The notes under the pieces: model-generated
The model's database searches: none
Seen by the model: only the letters and a program-made list of their open reading frames with translations
Told to the model about the DNA's origin: nothing
NCBI GenBank assembly: GCA_965660145.1
Contig: CBFHYX010000005.1
Location: 62,001-126,000, forward strand
DNA length: 64,000 bases
From: JABURQ01 sp029243145
GTDB taxonomy: Bacteria > Planctomycetota > Planctomycetia > Planctomycetales > Planctomycetaceae
Direction of reading: 5' to 3'
Shown: positions 45,251-53,579 of the stretch, in pieces
Layout: every line of letters starts with the position of its first letter
How positions within the stretch are numbered: the first letter of the stretch is position 1
Made by a program: the position numbers and the translations under genes

Positions 45251-45360
45251 CCAACCAAAGTCAAACATTAGCCTCTTTCCCGTTTGGCGAGCAAGCCGGG
45301 CGCAATCTGTTCCGATGTCTGTGACACATCGAGAGGCCAGTGATCGGTGTGACCCAGATT

Positions 45361-45397
45361 GTCGGGTTACGGCTCGCTCCGCTCGGACTAACCCGAC
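45361..45397. repeat. Palindrome with GTCGGGTTA arms
   Basis: GTCGGGTTA (45361-45369) and TAACCCGAC (45389-45397) are perfect inverted arms around a GC-rich loop that is itself partly symmetric (GCTCGCTCCGCTCGG). Resembles strings I recall as dispersed intergenic repeats in several bacterial genomes; not verified. Confidence 0.5.
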
Positions 45398-45590
45398 CTA
45401 CACTGCTGTTCCGCATCGCTACGTGCGTTTATTCTCTCACTGGGGCTGTGCTTGCGTTCCGAAACTCGAAGACGACATGGGTATTCAGGATTCTGTCTGA
45501 CTTGCACGAGTATGAACGCCCCAGCCACACATCATCATCGCACATGCCGACATGGGGTGATGGCCTGCGGTAACGCAAACACTTACTGTA

Positions 45591-45703
45591 CTTTTCTCTG
45601 CGTCCTCAGCGAACTCTGCGGTAAATATCATTCCTCTACGTTCTTGCGAACGCAGCTACGATCTCTTTGCGTTTCTTAGCGTCCTTGCGGCTTTGCGTCA
45701 AAA
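45591..45703. repeat. Dispersed-repeat-like GCGTCCT/TTGCGG strings
   Basis: Two related pieces, 45591-45625 (CTCTGCGTCCTCAGCGAA...) and 45663-45703 (CTTTGCGTTTCTTAGCGTCC...), resemble each other and the copy at 46267. Reverse-complemented they give the GCAAAGACGC-type string found as a short intergenic repeat in many genomes. Confidence 0.45.
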
Positions 45704-45734
45704 TACTGATCGCCCATTCTCATCTTGCCGAGTA

Positions 45735-45760
45735 ACATGCTCGCGTGCGCGTGAGCATGT
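45735..45760. repeat. Hairpin with ACATGCTC arms
   Basis: ACATGCTC (45735-45742) and GAGCATGT (45753-45760) are perfect inverted arms around a GCGTGCGCGT loop. Confidence 0.5.
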
Positions 45761-45809
45761 GAGTTTCATTCGCGATATCCGCGGTCAAACTCTCCACGAT
45801 CAATTTATC

Positions 45810-45837
45810 GGGGGCTTCCGTTTCACGGAGCGCCCCC
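45810..45837. repeat. GC-rich hairpin with GGGGGC arms
   Basis: GGGGGCTTCCGT (45810-45821) pairs with ACGGAGCGCCCCC (45825-45837) through two blocks around a small internal loop. Very stable as RNA; no T-run follows and no gene ends here. Confidence 0.5.
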
Positions 45838-45948
45838 GCCACCCGACTTATTAATTTCATTCGCTTGATTCGAGTCATTCATGGTCAGGTCTTTCTCACG
45901 ATTCCGGCTGCCGAGTTTCATTGCACGTCGAATGACACTTGCCCCCAT

Positions 45949-45971
45949 CCCGACTGCTTGCGCAGATCGGG
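45949..45971. repeat. CCCGACTGC hairpin, copy 1
   Basis: CCCGACTGC (45949-45957) and GCAGATCGGG (45962-45971) form an imperfect hairpin (one bulged A). A second, perfect copy with the same CCCGACTGC arm follows rny at 58692-58713. Confidence 0.5.
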
Positions 45972-46266
45972 CTATGACTCATTGAAATCACGGGTGGCCC
46001 CAAAAAATGCTCCAATAAGCCTCACTTAAAGACAAGATTTCAGTGCCACTCGATTTCAGTGTACCGATGCCTGTCTGCCTTTTTGATTCATCAATTTGGA
46101 ACACAAATGAACGCTTATCTTCATTAATCAGGATCAAATCTTCTGATCAGAGATTATTAGCGAAGATGAGTGTTCTCTCTTTTCCGCTGCGTCGCTGCGC
46201 GAGTGTTTTTTTACACTGGCTGACAAGCCGTTCAGTGCCACCCGATCACAGAATGAAGCTCTTTAT

Positions 46267-46301
46267 GATTCTTCGCGTCTTTGCGACTTTGCGTCATAAA
46301 A
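46267..46301. repeat. Dispersed-repeat-like TTCGCGTCTTTGCG string
   Basis: TTCTTCGCGTCTTTGCGACT and the following GTCATAAAA match the layout of the 45663-45703 copy (TTCTTAGCGTCCTTGCGGCT). Together they define a degenerate repeat family. Confidence 0.45.
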
Positions 46302-46521
46302 TGATCTTGCGGATCATGAGCTACCAGAGTTACGTTTCGTGGTTCGCCGACGGGCGGCTCGATCTTTGGCAATTTGAATTCAGCATAACCTGCGTGCAAA
46401 GCACACCAGGGCATCGCTCCAAGCCTGAACGCCCCCAAGCCGTTTACAAATCTGAGGGAAATACTTCTTTTGGAGGCTGCGAAACCCAGATGTTGCAAGC
46501 TCAATCACAGCAACAAGTTGC

Positions 46522-46553
46522 TCAAGAGTATTCAAGAGTATCGTCAAGAGTAT
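46522..46553. repeat. Three direct copies of TCAAGAGTAT
   Basis: Copies at 46522-46531, 46532-46541 and 46544-46553; the third is separated by 2 bp. A fourth copy and an inverted copy follow at 46628 and 46646. Confidence 0.7.
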
Positions 46554-46626
46554 GAGATGGGTATGTGTGTCTCCCAGACTCTTGACTGATCTTGAAAATC
46601 ACGAAGGCTCAACGAGTTAGAGCGGA

Positions 46627-46656
46627 TTCAAGAGTATGACGATTCATACTCTTGAA
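46627..46656. repeat. 13-bp perfect hairpin built from TCAAGAGTAT
   Basis: TTCAAGAGTATGA (46627-46639) and TCATACTCTTGAA (46644-46656) are perfect inverted arms around CGAT. Same 10-bp core as the direct repeats 75-105 bp to the left. Confidence 0.7.
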
Positions 46657-46862
46657 CGGTGGGCTGTTCGAGAAACCTCCCTCAGATTCCACAATCCGAC
46701 AGAGAAGAATCGACCCACGACAAGAACAAGTTGCTCTTTCCTGTGCCGCGACAATGTTTTTTCTCTTTTGAAAATAGACTCCCACGAGCCAGACGCGGCA
46801 ACGTAATTTCGTAAGCCACGCTGGCGTGAACATCGAGTCGACTCCGTCACGGCCACCAAAAT

Positions 46863-48797
46863 TTATTCTTGCACGAACTTGTAAATTCCGCGACCACTAG
46901 GAGAGGGAATCATCACATAAACTTCGCCTTTGTCATCCTGACCAAAGCTCGCGATGGGTTGCCCGTTCCAGTCCACCGAAACATTGCGGACCACTTTTCC
47001 AGAATCGGTATCGTAATGGAGAGCCCACAACTGACCGCTCACATAGTCTCCATAGAGATAGTGGCCTTCCAGTGCAGGGGCTGACTGACCGCGATAGACA
47101 GTACCGCCGGTAATCGACTTTCCGATCTGATGGTCGTATTCAAGAATTGGTGCAATTGATTGCACAGCAGCCGCTTTGGGGGCATTCCCGAAGAAGTGTG
47201 TTCCTTCCCGTACGGACCAGCCGTAATTACCACCTTTTTCGACGATATGAATCTCTTCCCAGAGATCTTGTCCCACTTCACCCGCCCAAAGGTTTCCCGT
47301 TTTGGGATCGAAATCGAGTCTCCAGATATTGCGGAAACCAAGAGCGTATATTTCCGGGCGAGCACCGGTTTGATTCACAAAGGGGTTGTCTGCAGGAATG
47401 CCGTAGAGTCGGTCACCCGTTTGGCTATTCACATCAATCCTCAAGATGGAACCTTCCAGCGTTTCCAGGTTTTGACCGTTCCCCAGCGGATCATTTCGGC
47501 TTCCACCATCTCCGAGGCCGATGTAAAGGTATCCATCGGGACCAAAAGCCATTGAACCGCCGTTATGATTGGGAAACGGCTGCGGAATCTTCAACAAGAT
47601 TTTTTCGCTGTCCGCATCGGCTTTGTTCGGATCAGAATCGGACACTTTGAACTCAGAGATATAGGACGTATGAGGCTTCTCTTCCGATGTGTAATAGACG
47701 AAGACACGCCCGTTTTTTCCATACTCGGGATGCGGGGTAAACCCCAATAGACCTTCTTCATTATCTTTCTGCCAATCATGCACTCGTCCACGAATATCGA
47801 GATAGAGACTGGCTTTCTCTACGTTGGTGTCGTTTTTGAAGACATGAATCATGCCTGACTGACTCATTGTAAAAATTCGACCAGTCCCGTCATTGGTGCT
47901 GGTCAAATCGAGAATCCGCAATACCTGCGGCTTGCCTTTCTCATCGACTGGTGCCCAACCTTCCCACTGAATTTTGGGGAACGCCTCGACTGTCTTGACT
48001 CCTTCGAGTTTTCCATCTGCGATCCCCGGTTTCGGACCGTTAGGAGGAAGCTCTCGTACTTTGATATTACGGAAGGAGACCTCGTTTCCGTGATCCTGCA
48101 AACAGAGATGTCCTTCGCCGGCTTTGCCGAACTGTTCAAACTTGGAGAACTTGCTCGCCGCAACTTTCTTGTTCCAATCATCGCTACCGACTTTGAACTT
48201 GAAGTAACTGACGCCGTTGAGGCAGACTTCGCCATCGTTGGGAGTCACCCGCAAATATAAATGATTCCATTCGCCCGCGGGACGTGTCGCATCTTCGACA
48301 TCGGGGCCTTTCGTTCCTGCAGCAGACTCGGCTTGTTTCACCCAAGCAGGTTTACGAGGTTGATAAAGCTGATACAGCCAACCGGCCTTTTGTGGATCGT
48401 GACCATCGACATTGTCCTGAATTTGAATTTCTGGACCTGAATGCCAAGGGCGAGGGTTATCTTCCGTCACATGAAACATCAAACCACTATTCCCCCCCTT
48501 AGAAATTTTGTATTCCAATTGGAGGTCAAATGAGCCGTATTTCTTTTTGGTGATGATATCGCCAGCACCTTTGCCTTCTCGAATTAAGACTCCCTCTTTG
48601 ACGACCCAGCCATCTCCGATTTGATCTTTCTGAAAATTCCGAAAATTGTCCGTCGATTGACCGTCGAACAGTAACGTCCATCCGCTTCTTTTTTCAGCGT
48701 CAGTCAATTGATTGTCGGGCGTTTGTGCTTGAATCGCAGAGACCGTCAGTAAACTCGCCAAGGCGACGTTCAGAATTGTGGTAACACTTCGGCGCAT
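46863..48797 (-). CDS. Secreted DUF1080 - PQQ-type sugar dehydrogenase fusion
   Basis: 644 residues. Signal peptide to about AIQAQ (~25). Residues ~35-255 are a DUF1080 beta-sandwich (GWTLLFDGQSTDNFRNF, GGNSGLMFHV, GEWNHLYLRV, EVSFRNIKVREL). Residues ~280-640 are a glucose/sorbosone-dehydrogenase beta-propeller: LLGFTPHPEYGKNGRVFVYY, NHNGGSMAFGPDGYLYIGLGDGG, YALGFRNIWRLDFDP and GNYGWSVREG are hallmark strings for PQQ/Ca binding. The fusion suggests oxidation of a sugar coupled to hydrolysis of a keto-glycoside on one secreted polypeptide, an inference from domain assignments. Confidence 0.9.
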   Translation of the reverse strand: MRRSVTTILNVALASLLTVSAIQAQTPDNQLTDAEKRSGWTLLFDGQSTDNFRNFQKDQIGDGWVVKEGVLIREGKGAGDIITKKKYGSFDLQLEYKISKGGNSGLMFHVTEDNPRPWHSGPEIQIQDNVDGHDPQKAGWLYQLYQPRKPAWVKQAESAAGTKGPDVEDATRPAGEWNHLYLRVTPNDGEVCLNGVSYFKFKVGSDDWNKKVAASKFSKFEQFGKAGEGHLCLQDHGNEVSFRNIKVRELPPNGPKPGIADGKLEGVKTVEAFPKIQWEGWAPVDEKGKPQVLRILDLTSTNDGTGRIFTMSQSGMIHVFKNDTNVEKASLYLDIRGRVHDWQKDNEEGLLGFTPHPEYGKNGRVFVYYTSEEKPHTSYISEFKVSDSDPNKADADSEKILLKIPQPFPNHNGGSMAFGPDGYLYIGLGDGGSRNDPLGNGQNLETLEGSILRIDVNSQTGDRLYGIPADNPFVNQTGARPEIYALGFRNIWRLDFDPKTGNLWAGEVGQDLWEEIHIVEKGGNYGWSVREGTHFFGNAPKAAAVQSIAPILEYDHQIGKSITGGTVYRGQSAPALEGHYLYGDYVSGQLWALHYDTDSGKVVRNVSVDWNGQPIASFGQDDKGEVYVMIPSPSGRGIYKFVQE

Positions 48798-49077
48798 GAT
48801 CAGTCATCCATTATTAGAAAACGATTAATGTCGAAATTCTCTCAGACGGGAAGCGGAGATCACTCCCGCAAGCCCTCCAGAATGACGAATCTCGAATCGG
48901 AAAGCAAATCTTCTCTCGGTAAAGATTTTAATAAAGTTTCAGGGACATTTCAGATAACCTTCAATTCTCGGGTCTGTCAGCGCTCGGCAGGCTCTTTTCA
49001 TTCAACGGATCGGAGGCATCGGATCTCACAAGTCCGTTCATTTGAAATATTGTGAGAGACCTCAATGAGTCAAAACG

Positions 49078-49605
49078 ATGGAATTTGAACCTGCCGAACC
49101 CTCAGAACAGACGGAACGGTGGTTCGTCCCCACAATGAACCTTCGGTTTCGAATTATTTGTTGTTCGGTGTTGTTGCTACTCTTGGCCATCAGCCCCGGT
49201 GGATTATTCGCGAAAACCATAGGACTGTTACTGATCACTTTCCTGACGGGATCGTTTCGCCGCTCATTCATTGACGCCGAGATCGCTCATGTTCAGATGC
49301 TCGTTTGCTTCATTCCTCTCAAAATGAATCGTTACCGGCTCAAACGCTTCTATCAGATCGAAATCATGCTCGAACAGCCGGCAGGCTGGTGGACGTTTTT
49401 TCTCTTTGGCCCGATTCAATGGCTCTGGTTTCGGCTGCTCTATTTTACGATTCCGTGGTTAGGGGGAATGTATCAAATCTGGATTGCCCGCGGAGATAAA
49501 AAAGTCATGCTTTGGCAGGGCTGTTTTGATGAAGACTACGAACAGAACCTCGAAATGCTTCAATCCGTGACGGGATATGAGGTCATACGCTCTGGGGGAT
49601 ATTAA
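49078..49605 (+). CDS. Small membrane protein of unknown function
   Basis: 175 residues. Hydrophobic segments near residues 24-60 (FRIICCSVLLLLLAISPGGLFAKTIGLLLITFL) and 100-130 (aromatic-rich WWTFFLFGPIQWLWFRLLYFTIPWLGG), with a basic loop between and an acidic C terminus. No family recognised. The start is fixed by an upstream competing ATG at 49063 that runs into a stop within 8 codons. Its stop overlaps the convergent MFS gene stop by 4 bp. Preceded by 280 bp with no other feature. Confidence 0.6.
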   Translation: MEFEPAEPSEQTERWFVPTMNLRFRIICCSVLLLLLAISPGGLFAKTIGLLLITFLTGSFRRSFIDAEIAHVQMLVCFIPLKMNRYRLKRFYQIEIMLEQPAGWWTFFLFGPIQWLWFRLLYFTIPWLGGMYQIWIARGDKKVMLWQGCFDEDYEQNLEMLQSVTGYEVIRSGGY

Positions 49606-50921
49606 TTGAGGACCGATTTGGAGAGCTCATCTTGCTTCACCTCGATCTTCATCGGAGGTGTCGCGAAAGGCATCGCGATTGCCACGGGGATCGGCAGAAC
49701 TGCAAACAAGCCGAGAATCAGCCCATAGTCACCGGTCACATCTTTACAAAGACCAATCAAATAAGGCCCCAGGCTGGAGGAAGCCACCATCCCCGTCATG
49801 GCAATTCCACGGATTCGTCCCAAGTGATCGCGCCCGAAATATCTCGCCCAAGTTGGATTGCTGGCTCCAAAAAAGACACCTTGCGAGAGTCCCAATACCG
49901 CTCCCGCGACGATGAGCAGAAAGGCTGACTGACCGCGCCATAACACACACAGCCCGGCGGTAAACAATCCCAGAGACAAAAACATCAGAAGCCGAGCCGC
50001 CATGCGGTCCGATAAAAAACCACCAACAAGATGAGCAAATGCCAAAGAAAAACCGAACGCCGATGTCATCAGCACCGCATTCGTCTCAGGCATTCCCCGA
50101 TCAAGTACGATGGAGACTAACCCAAAAAACAAACCAGTATTGATCATCGCATACAAACAGGTCGCTGCGAGAATCACCCAGAACGAGGCCGTCGAGATTG
50201 CTTCTTTCAATTGATAAGAACGATGCAAACTCGACGTGAGTTTTGTTTGTTCGTCTTCAGGCATCAATTCTTCGCCATCAATCTGCTGCCCCACATCTTC
50301 TGGCTTATTTCGATACAACCACAACATAATGGGAAGTACGACAATCCAGATGGTCAAACCAAACGTAATGTAGCTCCACCGCCAATCCATCAGGCGAAGC
50401 AATCGCATATTCCCCATCGGGACCACCGCCATCGCACAAGCCATGCCGACACTCCGAAAACCTTCGACAGTTCCTAACCGTTTGTGAAACCAATACGAAA
50501 GCGTATTCCCCGCTAACAAGGCAACAGAACCTGGCCCCAAACATCGTAAAAGAAAAAAGGAAAGCCAGAGCGTAAACCAGCCATTTGCAAAAGACTTAAT
50601 AATGCAGGCGCCGCCGAACAGTACCAGACAACCGGCCATCGTTCTCCGCAAACCATATCGATCCTGCAACATGCCGACAAAAAAAATCGGCACGGCCCCC
50701 AACATCGTCCCGAACATGTACGCAGCCGAGATTTGGGAGTGAGAAAGATCTAATTCGAGGCGAATAGGCTCCGTAAACACCATGACACCATAAGTTTGAC
50801 CGGGAGATGTGATCACCAACCCCAGAATCACTAACGGCAGCATCACCCAGCCGTAATAAAGACGGCCCTCTTTTGATACAGAAGCCGTTTCCTCCGGCTT
50901 CTTCGCATGACTCGAAGCCAC
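49602..50921 (-). CDS. MFS transporter (OFA-like)
   Basis: 439 residues, about 12 membrane helices. YYGWVMLPLVILGLVITSPGQTYGVMVF is the characteristic opening of the oxalate/formate-antiporter-like subgroup, and GMLQDRYGLRRTM is the TM2-3 MFS motif. The C-terminal half repeats the pattern (GGFLSDRMAARLL). Probable carboxylate or small-organic-anion carrier; substrate unknown. Lies 57 bp downstream of prfC on the same strand. Confidence 0.85.
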   Translation of the reverse strand: MASSHAKKPEETASVSKEGRLYYGWVMLPLVILGLVITSPGQTYGVMVFTEPIRLELDLSHSQISAAYMFGTMLGAVPIFFVGMLQDRYGLRRTMAGCLVLFGGACIIKSFANGWFTLWLSFFLLRCLGPGSVALLAGNTLSYWFHKRLGTVEGFRSVGMACAMAVVPMGNMRLLRLMDWRWSYITFGLTIWIVVLPIMLWLYRNKPEDVGQQIDGEELMPEDEQTKLTSSLHRSYQLKEAISTASFWVILAATCLYAMINTGLFFGLVSIVLDRGMPETNAVLMTSAFGFSLAFAHLVGGFLSDRMAARLLMFLSLGLFTAGLCVLWRGQSAFLLIVAGAVLGLSQGVFFGASNPTWARYFGRDHLGRIRGIAMTGMVASSSLGPYLIGLCKDVTGDYGLILGLFAVLPIPVAIAMPFATPPMKIEVKQDELSKSVLN

Positions 50922-50978
50922 AAATACGCTTTCTCTAGATGAATGTTTCTCGGAGCCAGCATCGCAGTATTCCGGCGA

Positions 50979-52631
50979 CTATTCGCCCGAACCATATTCT
51001 CCGGGACGATTCGTTCTCATGAGCAACTCAGGATTTTGATCGCGACAATAATTGAAGGACCATTCATTCTCGAACAGAATCATTTTTGAGTCCGTTTGAT
51101 CGGTCATAATCCGTGAACCCATTGGCAGTTTGAACTGCTCGGGATCGAATGACTCATTGTGAATCCAGCGACCGAGTTCGTACCCCAAGCGATCAACTCG
51201 TGTAGGAGTGCTGTATTCTGCTTCCAGCCGGAACTGAACGACATCAAACTGCAACTCACCCACGGCTCCTAAAACAGGTTCAAATGCAGAGGTACCGTCA
51301 TCCTGGAGCATCTGAATCGCTCCTTCTTCGATGAGCTGTTCAATTCCCCGAGTGAATTGTTTCCGTTTAGAAGTATCGAGGCACCGAATCCGAATAAAGC
51401 ATTCCGGTGCATAATTCCAACGGGCGAGGTATTCAAAATTCGGTCCGACACACAACGTATCACCCAAACGAATTTTACCGGGATTCACGATGCCAATCAC
51501 ATCACCGGCAAAGGCCTCTTGAACCATTTCCCGTTCTTGGGCAAACAACTGGTGAGAGCGTGAAATGGAGATCCGTTCGTCAGTTCGCGTATTCGTCACG
51601 TCCATGTCACGTTGAAACTGCCCCGAGCAGACCCGTACAAACGCAACGCGATCTCGATGTCGTGGATCAAGGTTTGCCTGCACCTTGAAAACCAATCCAC
51701 TGAAATCGGGATCCGTCGGCGAAACTGGACCTTCAGTACTCTCACGTCCGAACGGAGCAGGTGCCAATTGTAGGAAACGATGTAGAAACTGCTCTACTCC
51801 GAAGTTCGTTAATGCGCTGCCGTAAAACACGGGCGTCAAATCTCCACTCAGAAATCGTTCGAGATCAAAGGGAGCCCCGGCTCCTTCGAGGAGTTCAACC
51901 TCGTCTCGCATCTCCTGCATCAATTCGGGCGGGTAGACAGCGTTTTCTGTTTCATCGAGATGAGTCCGCTCCACGGGAACTTCAATCGCACCACGCTGCA
52001 CTTGTGAAAACTTGAGAACTTCTCCTGTCTCGCGATTCACGAGTCCGCGGAAGTCGGCTCCGACCCCGATGGGCCAGTTCATCGTTGACGCATCGATACC
52101 AAGAACTTCTTCGATTTGTGTCAGCACGCCGAGAGGATCGCTTCCGGGGCGGTCCATTTTATTGACGAAAGTGATAATCGGGACTTTTCGTTCTACGCAA
52201 ATTTTAAACAGTTTGATGGTTTGCGTTTCAATTCCTCGCACGGCATCGACGACCATCACGGCTGTATCAACCGCATTGAGAGTCCGATAGGTGTCTTCGC
52301 TGAAATCCTGGTGACCGGGAGTATCGAGAAGATTAAGACGATAGCCCTGAAAATCAAACGACAAACAGGTGGCCGTCACCGAGACGCCACGTTCCTGCTC
52401 CATTTTCATCCAGTCAGATCGAGCTGCACGCTGTGACTTCTTTCCGCGAACAGCGCCCGCTTCATCCACGCATCCCGCGTACAGAAGAATTTTTTCTGTC
52501 AGCGTGGTCTTCCCGGCATCCGGGTGAGCGATGATGCCAAATGTTCGCCGCTTACTGACTTCCTGTGTCAGTTTTTTGAGCAAAGCAGCCGGTACTTTTG
52601 GTGTCTGGTCGGTGAGGTCGGAATCGGACAT
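50979..52631 (-). CDS. prfC: Peptide chain release factor 3 (RF3)
   Basis: GTPase that recycles RF1/RF2 from the ribosome after termination. 550 residues against a usual ~530. The G domain shows GIIAHPDAGKTT (G1, ~32-43), DTPGHQDF (G3) and NKMDR (G4); the insertion with KKSQRAARSDWMKMEQERGVSV is the RF3 form of switch I, which separates it from EF-G. Domains II and III follow. Not essential in other bacteria. Upstream, 90 bp away and on the same strand, is a DUF1080 gene. Confidence 0.95.
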   Translation of the reverse strand: MSDSDLTDQTPKVPAALLKKLTQEVSKRRTFGIIAHPDAGKTTLTEKILLYAGCVDEAGAVRGKKSQRAARSDWMKMEQERGVSVTATCLSFDFQGYRLNLLDTPGHQDFSEDTYRTLNAVDTAVMVVDAVRGIETQTIKLFKICVERKVPIITFVNKMDRPGSDPLGVLTQIEEVLGIDASTMNWPIGVGADFRGLVNRETGEVLKFSQVQRGAIEVPVERTHLDETENAVYPPELMQEMRDEVELLEGAGAPFDLERFLSGDLTPVFYGSALTNFGVEQFLHRFLQLAPAPFGRESTEGPVSPTDPDFSGLVFKVQANLDPRHRDRVAFVRVCSGQFQRDMDVTNTRTDERISISRSHQLFAQEREMVQEAFAGDVIGIVNPGKIRLGDTLCVGPNFEYLARWNYAPECFIRIRCLDTSKRKQFTRGIEQLIEEGAIQMLQDDGTSAFEPVLGAVGELQFDVVQFRLEAEYSTPTRVDRLGYELGRWIHNESFDPEQFKLPMGSRIMTDQTDSKMILFENEWSFNYCRDQNPELLMRTNRPGEYGSGE

Positions 52632-52721
52632 GAAGTAACCAGAGAATTTGCGAAGCGGAATATCGTGAGCGGAAAGGATCTCCTACTGTGAACCAACTTT
52701 AACGCTCGCTCGAATACTTCG

Positions 52722-53444
52722 CTAGGGAAGCTCTCGAATCCGCATGTTTCGGAAGTTGATTGGAGCACCCTCAGATTCCAGACACAAGTAGCCTTTGGCT
52801 GGCTGAGCGTCCTTCCCCCCCGACACCTCTTTCCCATTCACCCACAAGCGAACTTCACCGTTAATCGCACGCACATAGTAGTGATTCCATTCGCCCGTTG
52901 GCTTCGTGCGGTTTTCACTCGGAAAACTGCGACTTCCATTAGGCGACAGAGGTGGGAAGGGGGTCAATTTCGATTCCCCAACTGGGAAGATGTCGCCGTG
53001 AGACGTGAACCAGTCGGTTTTGGCATTCGGATTCCGCTCTTTCACCAAGTCCGCATAACCAACATCGAGCACCTGTACTTCAATCCCTCCGCGCGGCAAG
53101 CCGGGACCACCCAACGCTTCAATCGCTTTAAGAGGAGTCCAAACAAAGCAGCCAGAGTTCCCTCCTTTGCGAAGATGTTGCCACTCATAGACCATCTCGA
53201 AGTTTGTATATTCTTTCACGCTGCGATGTACGCCAATCGGTTGACCGGTGCAATGAATGATGCCGTCCTTGAACGTCCACGTATCTTTATCACAATTGGC
53301 CAACGTGAAATCCTTTTCACCGAGCGTCACCCAGCCGTCACCCACACCATCAATGAATGCCTGTTTCGCGGCCGGCTCTTCCGCTGCAGTGACTGAAACC
53401 AGCACCACACACATTACAACCCCCACTGTCCTTGAAAACATCAT
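52722..53444 (-). CDS. Secreted DUF1080 protein
   Basis: 240 residues. Two adjacent ATGs (53444 and 53441) start a signal peptide (FSRTVGVVMCVVLVSVTAAEE). The domain carries GGNSGCFVW, GIEVQVLDVGYAD, GEWNHYYVRA and final INFRNMRIRELP, the family end. It lacks the usual LFNGKDLxGW opening, having WVTLGEKDFTLANCDKDTW instead, so it is a divergent third copy. Separated from prfC by 90 bp. Confidence 0.88.
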   Translation of the reverse strand: MMFSRTVGVVMCVVLVSVTAAEEPAAKQAFIDGVGDGWVTLGEKDFTLANCDKDTWTFKDGIIHCTGQPIGVHRSVKEYTNFEMVYEWQHLRKGGNSGCFVWTPLKAIEALGGPGLPRGGIEVQVLDVGYADLVKERNPNAKTDWFTSHGDIFPVGESKLTPFPPLSPNGSRSFPSENRTKPTGEWNHYYVRAINGEVRLWVNGKEVSGGKDAQPAKGYLCLESEGAPINFRNMRIRELP

Positions 53445-53521
53445 CTCTTAAACTCCAGATCAATCTCGATGCAAAAAAAGTCGCAACCTCCACTGTGGCA
53501 GACCGGAATGCATGATGCCAC

Positions 53522-53552
53522 AAAAAAACCTCCCCAGCGAACTGAGGAGGTT
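53522..53552 (-). terminator. Rho-independent terminator after the MFS gene
   Basis: On the minus strand AACCTCCTCAG-TTCG-CTGGGGAGGTT (one T-G wobble) is followed by seven T. It is 28 bp after the stop at 53580 and upstream of the DUF1080 gene, so those two genes are separate units. Confidence 0.87.
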
Positions 53553-53579
53553 GTAAAAATCAATTTACCAAAGACCCAT

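Larger units (their letters stand above)
44989..46862. other. Gene-free, repeat- and palindrome-rich region (~1.9 kb)
   Basis: No reading frame here has a credible start, composition or family match; those present read through repeats. The DNA instead holds many short hairpins and dispersed-repeat-like strings, listed separately. No tRNA or transposase remnant could be recognised. It separates the MBOAT-like gene from the DUF1080-PQQ fusion and looks like an accumulation site for small repeats. Confidence 0.6.

Noticed and set aside
46232..46504. 90-codon minus-strand frame in the gene-free region
   Set aside because: The C-terminal part is a translation of the dispersed repeat; no start signal.
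46043..46555. 170-codon frame in the gene-free region
   Set aside because: It reads through the repeat at 46267 and the TCAAGAGTAT array, has no ribosome binding site and no family resemblance.
46522..46656. CRISPR array
   Set aside because: The repeats are 10 bp with almost no spacers, far shorter than CRISPR repeats, and no cas gene is nearby.
44989..46862. tRNA or rRNA genes in the gene-free region
   Set aside because: No T-loop (GTTCGANTC-like) with matching acceptor stem or rRNA-like sequence could be found.
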